This document shows positions 62,020 to 64,000 of a stretch of 64,000 nucleotides of DNA, piece by piece. The notes below the pieces were generated by a model. The model did no database searches. It was not told the DNA's origin and saw only the letters and a program-made list of their open reading frames with translations. The stretch is from NCBI RefSeq assembly GCF_017351175.1, contig NZ_JAFMPN010000009.1, positions 125,675 through 189,674 on the forward strand, written 5' to 3'. Source of the stretch: Desulfovibrio sp. Huiquan2017 (GTDB lineage: Bacteria; Desulfobacterota; Desulfovibrionia; Desulfovibrionales; Desulfovibrionaceae). Each line of letters starts with the position of its first letter. Position 1 is the first letter of the stretch. A program made the translations under genes and the position numbers.

Positions 62020-62984
62020 CTATTTGCGCAGTACATCCTTATTAAAAACCATCCGATCGTCGATTTTCCCGTCAAGGGCGTCCAGCAGGTTCTGCGCCGA
62101 CATGACGCTCATCTGCGTCATGCTCTCCAACGTCATGCCAGCAATGTGCGGCGTAAAAAAAGACCGAGGATGGCGCAACAGGGGAGAATCGGGAGCTGGC
62201 GGCTCGGTTTCAAAAACATCGAGGCCGACGCCGCCGAGGAACCCCTGGTCCAGAGCCTTAAGCACTACCGTTTCGTCCAGGAGCTTCCCCCGCCCAACAT
62301 TGATCAGAAAGGCTCCGGGCTTGAGTCGCTGCATATCCTCCCAAGAAAGCATGTGGTGGGTCTCCGGTGTGTAGGGCACAAGTAGGGAAATGAAATCCGC
62401 TTCGGGCAGCGCGGCCCGGAAATCCTTGGTCAACTCCACCCCGGGAATGGGACTCTTGTCCAAGGAACGGCTGAAGGCGATAACCCGCATGCCGAAGGCC
62501 ACGCACAATTTGGCCATGAGCCGCCCGCTGTTGCCGAAACCGATCACCAACATGGTCCGGCCGTTCAAATTCAACGCCGTATGCTTGTCACGCCACAGCC
62601 AATCATCGGTCACGGCTTTTTGGGCCGCGCCGAGATCCTTGGCCATGGCCATCATCAGCATGACGGCATGTTCCGCCACCGCTACCGAGTTTGACCCGGT
62701 GGTCATGAGCAGGGGAATGTTCCGGCTTGTGAGGTATTGCCAGTCCACCTTATCCGAGCCCACGCCGAACTGCGAAACCACGCGCAAGCGGGGAGCCAAT
62801 GCCAGGAGTTCCCTTGGCATCGGAAGATTGCGAACCAGAAGAGCGTCCGCCTCCGGGAGGACCCGCCCCCCCCCCACTCCGGGCTCCACCGGTCCGTCTT
62901 GAAGACCTCGATATCGGAACGCGCTTCAAGTAAATCCAGGCCCTCCTGAAGAATATACCCGGTAACCACAACTTTGTACGGCAT
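62020..62984 (-). CDS. 2-hydroxyacid dehydrogenase, frame interrupted in a C10/G10 tract
   Basis: D-3-phosphoglycerate dehydrogenase-like NAD enzyme. The ATG at 62984 (AGGAGG upstream) starts MPYKVVVTGYILQEGLDLL, but the frame breaks at a run of ten G on the coding strand (plus 62866-62875). The remainder (62020-62865) is in another frame. It keeps the NAD-binding VIGFGNSGRLMAKL and the catalytic Arg (NVGRGKLLDE), Glu (DVFETEP) and His (FTPHIAGM). Eight or eleven G would restore one frame. The break is either phase variation, an assembly error or a recent mutation. Confidence 0.8.
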
Positions 62985-63043
62985 GAAACCTCCTGAAATA
63001 GATAGGAATGATCCCTGGAGCACATGGCCCCATAGGGGATAGG

Positions 63044-63073
63044 GCTCCACTTTCGGAATGGAGCTATATTATA
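63044..63073 (-). promoter_or_regulatory. Promoter -10 and leader hairpin of the dehydrogenase gene
   Basis: TATAAT on the minus strand (63073-63068) upstream of a GCTCCA/TGGAGC hairpin (63044-63064) in the presumed 5' leader. The -35 is poor, so a regulator may be needed. Confidence 0.4.
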
Positions 63074-63191
63074 TTTCATGGAATTATGGGAAAAAGAACA
63101 AACCTGAGTCAAAACCAAATGCCGCAGCGGGCGCATGAAAAAAAAGCAACCGCCATGCGACAGAAAGGCTCGAGCGAAAACCCGCCTTCCA

Positions 63192-63827
63192 TCATTGCTT
63201 CAATGTCCGCTCCAACATCAGATCCAGGGTATCCTCTATGCGCTTCCACCCCGCCTCGGAACGAACATCCACCCCGCCCAGGTTGCGGTGCATACGCGAC
63301 CGCACGGCCAGGAAGTTAACGGAGGCGGCCAGGATCATGACCAGTGCGGTCAGGTCCACCTCCTCGGGCGGGTCGGTCTGCATCAACTCGAAAAATTCCA
63401 ATGCGGTCCGCACGCGGACCTCTTCCAGAGCACGCGTCAGGTCGTTACGCACCACGCCTTCCCAAGCCAGAATCTCCAATGTTTGCGGTCGGCGCAGAAT
63501 GGCCCGCAGGTACCGCTTAAAGAACTGTGACATAAGCTCGTGCGGTGCCATGTCGCGAATACGCTCCGCATCCTCGCCGAGCAATTCCTCGGCTGTGGGC
63601 CAGAACTCAACAGTCCGCCCGTACTCGGCCACAAGGCCCTCCAACCCCTGATAATACCGGTAGATCAACTTCTTATCCACCCCAGCCTCACGGGCCACCA
63701 GATTGACGCCCAGCCGCTGAAAACCGACCTCGGCCAGGACCTTCCCCACGGCTTTGACGAGTTTCTCTTTAGTGATTTCCTTATTCCGGATAGGTACGAT
63801 TTTGGGGACAGCCTTCAACTTTGCCAC
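63192..63827 (-). CDS. TetR family transcriptional regulator
   Basis: 211 residues. N-terminal HTH (KLVKAVGKVLAEVGFQRLGV, then AREAGVDKKLIYRYY) and a helical effector domain. The GTG at 63827 follows AAGGAGG with 4-nt spacing. It lies upstream of and in line with the interrupted dehydrogenase, which it may regulate. Ligand unknown. Confidence 0.88.
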   Translation of the reverse strand: MAKLKAVPKIVPIRNKEITKEKLVKAVGKVLAEVGFQRLGVNLVAREAGVDKKLIYRYYQGLEGLVAEYGRTVEFWPTAEELLGEDAERIRDMAPHELMSQFFKRYLRAILRRPQTLEILAWEGVVRNDLTRALEEVRVRTALEFFELMQTDPPEEVDLTALVMILAASVNFLAVRSRMHRNLGGVDVRSEAGWKRIEDTLDLMLERTLKQ

Positions 63828-64000
63828 AACCCCTCCTTCCGTGTTGCAATGGTGCCGGGCAATAATCAGTATCTCAAACCCCTCCGGGCTCCGCAAGGAT
63901 ATTTCCGTCTCACAACAGACTCATCCTGCCCAGCACGCCGCATCGGCCCTAGCCTTTTCCCGAGTTCCCCGCGTGGAAGCCCGGTGCCTCCCGCAAGACC

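Overview
The window is a dense, GC-rich stretch of chromosome. Gene content suggests a free-living Gram-negative anaerobe of the Desulfovibrio/Pseudodesulfovibrio type. Pointers are outer-membrane assembly (BamD), sigma-54 regulation, a phenylacetate-CoA ligase/ACT pair, a heme-NO/O2-binding chemoreceptor, CheA/CheB, and the tRNA-Leu-tig-clpP-clpX-lon order. The taxon is inferred from gene content only. I see no prophage, insertion sequence, CRISPR array or rRNA operon. Most genes lie on the minus strand.

Layout. 1-2.3 kb: the N-terminal part of a chemoreceptor and an exported protein. 2.4-5.2 kb: rsfS-gpmI-zinc ribbon operon and a nitroreductase. 5.3-7.3 kb (+): a phenylalanine-rich leader peptide and transcription attenuator in front of paaK-like ligase and tandem-ACT genes. 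7.3-12 kb: a periplasmic binding protein, an HPt protein, a MATE exporter and cardiolipin synthase. 12.2-18.1 kb: dapB, ligA, a K+ channel and uvrB. 18.7-22.8 kb: aat, clpA and clpS (N-degron pathway) and a CYTH enzyme. 22.8-23.5 kb (+): fluC and DUF190. 23.6-29.1 kb: cheB, cheA and an H-NOX chemoreceptor. 29.3-34.7 kb: trxA-trxB-bamD-unknown-EF-G-DUF2062. 34.9-41 kb: tsaD, fbp, a lipoprotein, TPR, ftsB-like, pgsA and mrp. 41-46.4 kb: DUF368, pcm, CBS, M23 peptidase, an unknown and a DraG-like protein. 46.5-52.9 kb: the proteostasis block lon/clpX/clpP/tig/tRNA-Leu. 52.9-57.7 kb: thiD-thiN fusion, unknowns, a MerR-like regulator, MucR and a decayed phosphatase gene. 57.8-61.9 kb: a ZraSR-like two-component system divergent from a zraP-like/SHOCT pair behind a sigma-54 promoter. 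62-63.8 kb: a 2-hydroxyacid dehydrogenase interrupted in a C10 tract, and a TetR regulator.

The most interesting element is the attenuator at 5325-5450. Its 16-residue leader peptide has five Phe and one Trp, and the following RNA can form mutually exclusive 1:2, 2:3 and 3:4 hairpins, the last ending in a U-tract. This implies that the downstream aryl-CoA ligase serves aromatic amino-acid supply rather than phenylacetate breakdown. Other notable items are an H-NOX-MCP fusion with the distal tyrosine of O2-binding H-NOX proteins, a homopolymeric C10 tract that breaks a dehydrogenase frame (possible phase variation), a metal-responsive-looking ZraPSR system, a DraG-like protein lacking its metal ligands, and a SpoIIE-type phosphatase remnant.
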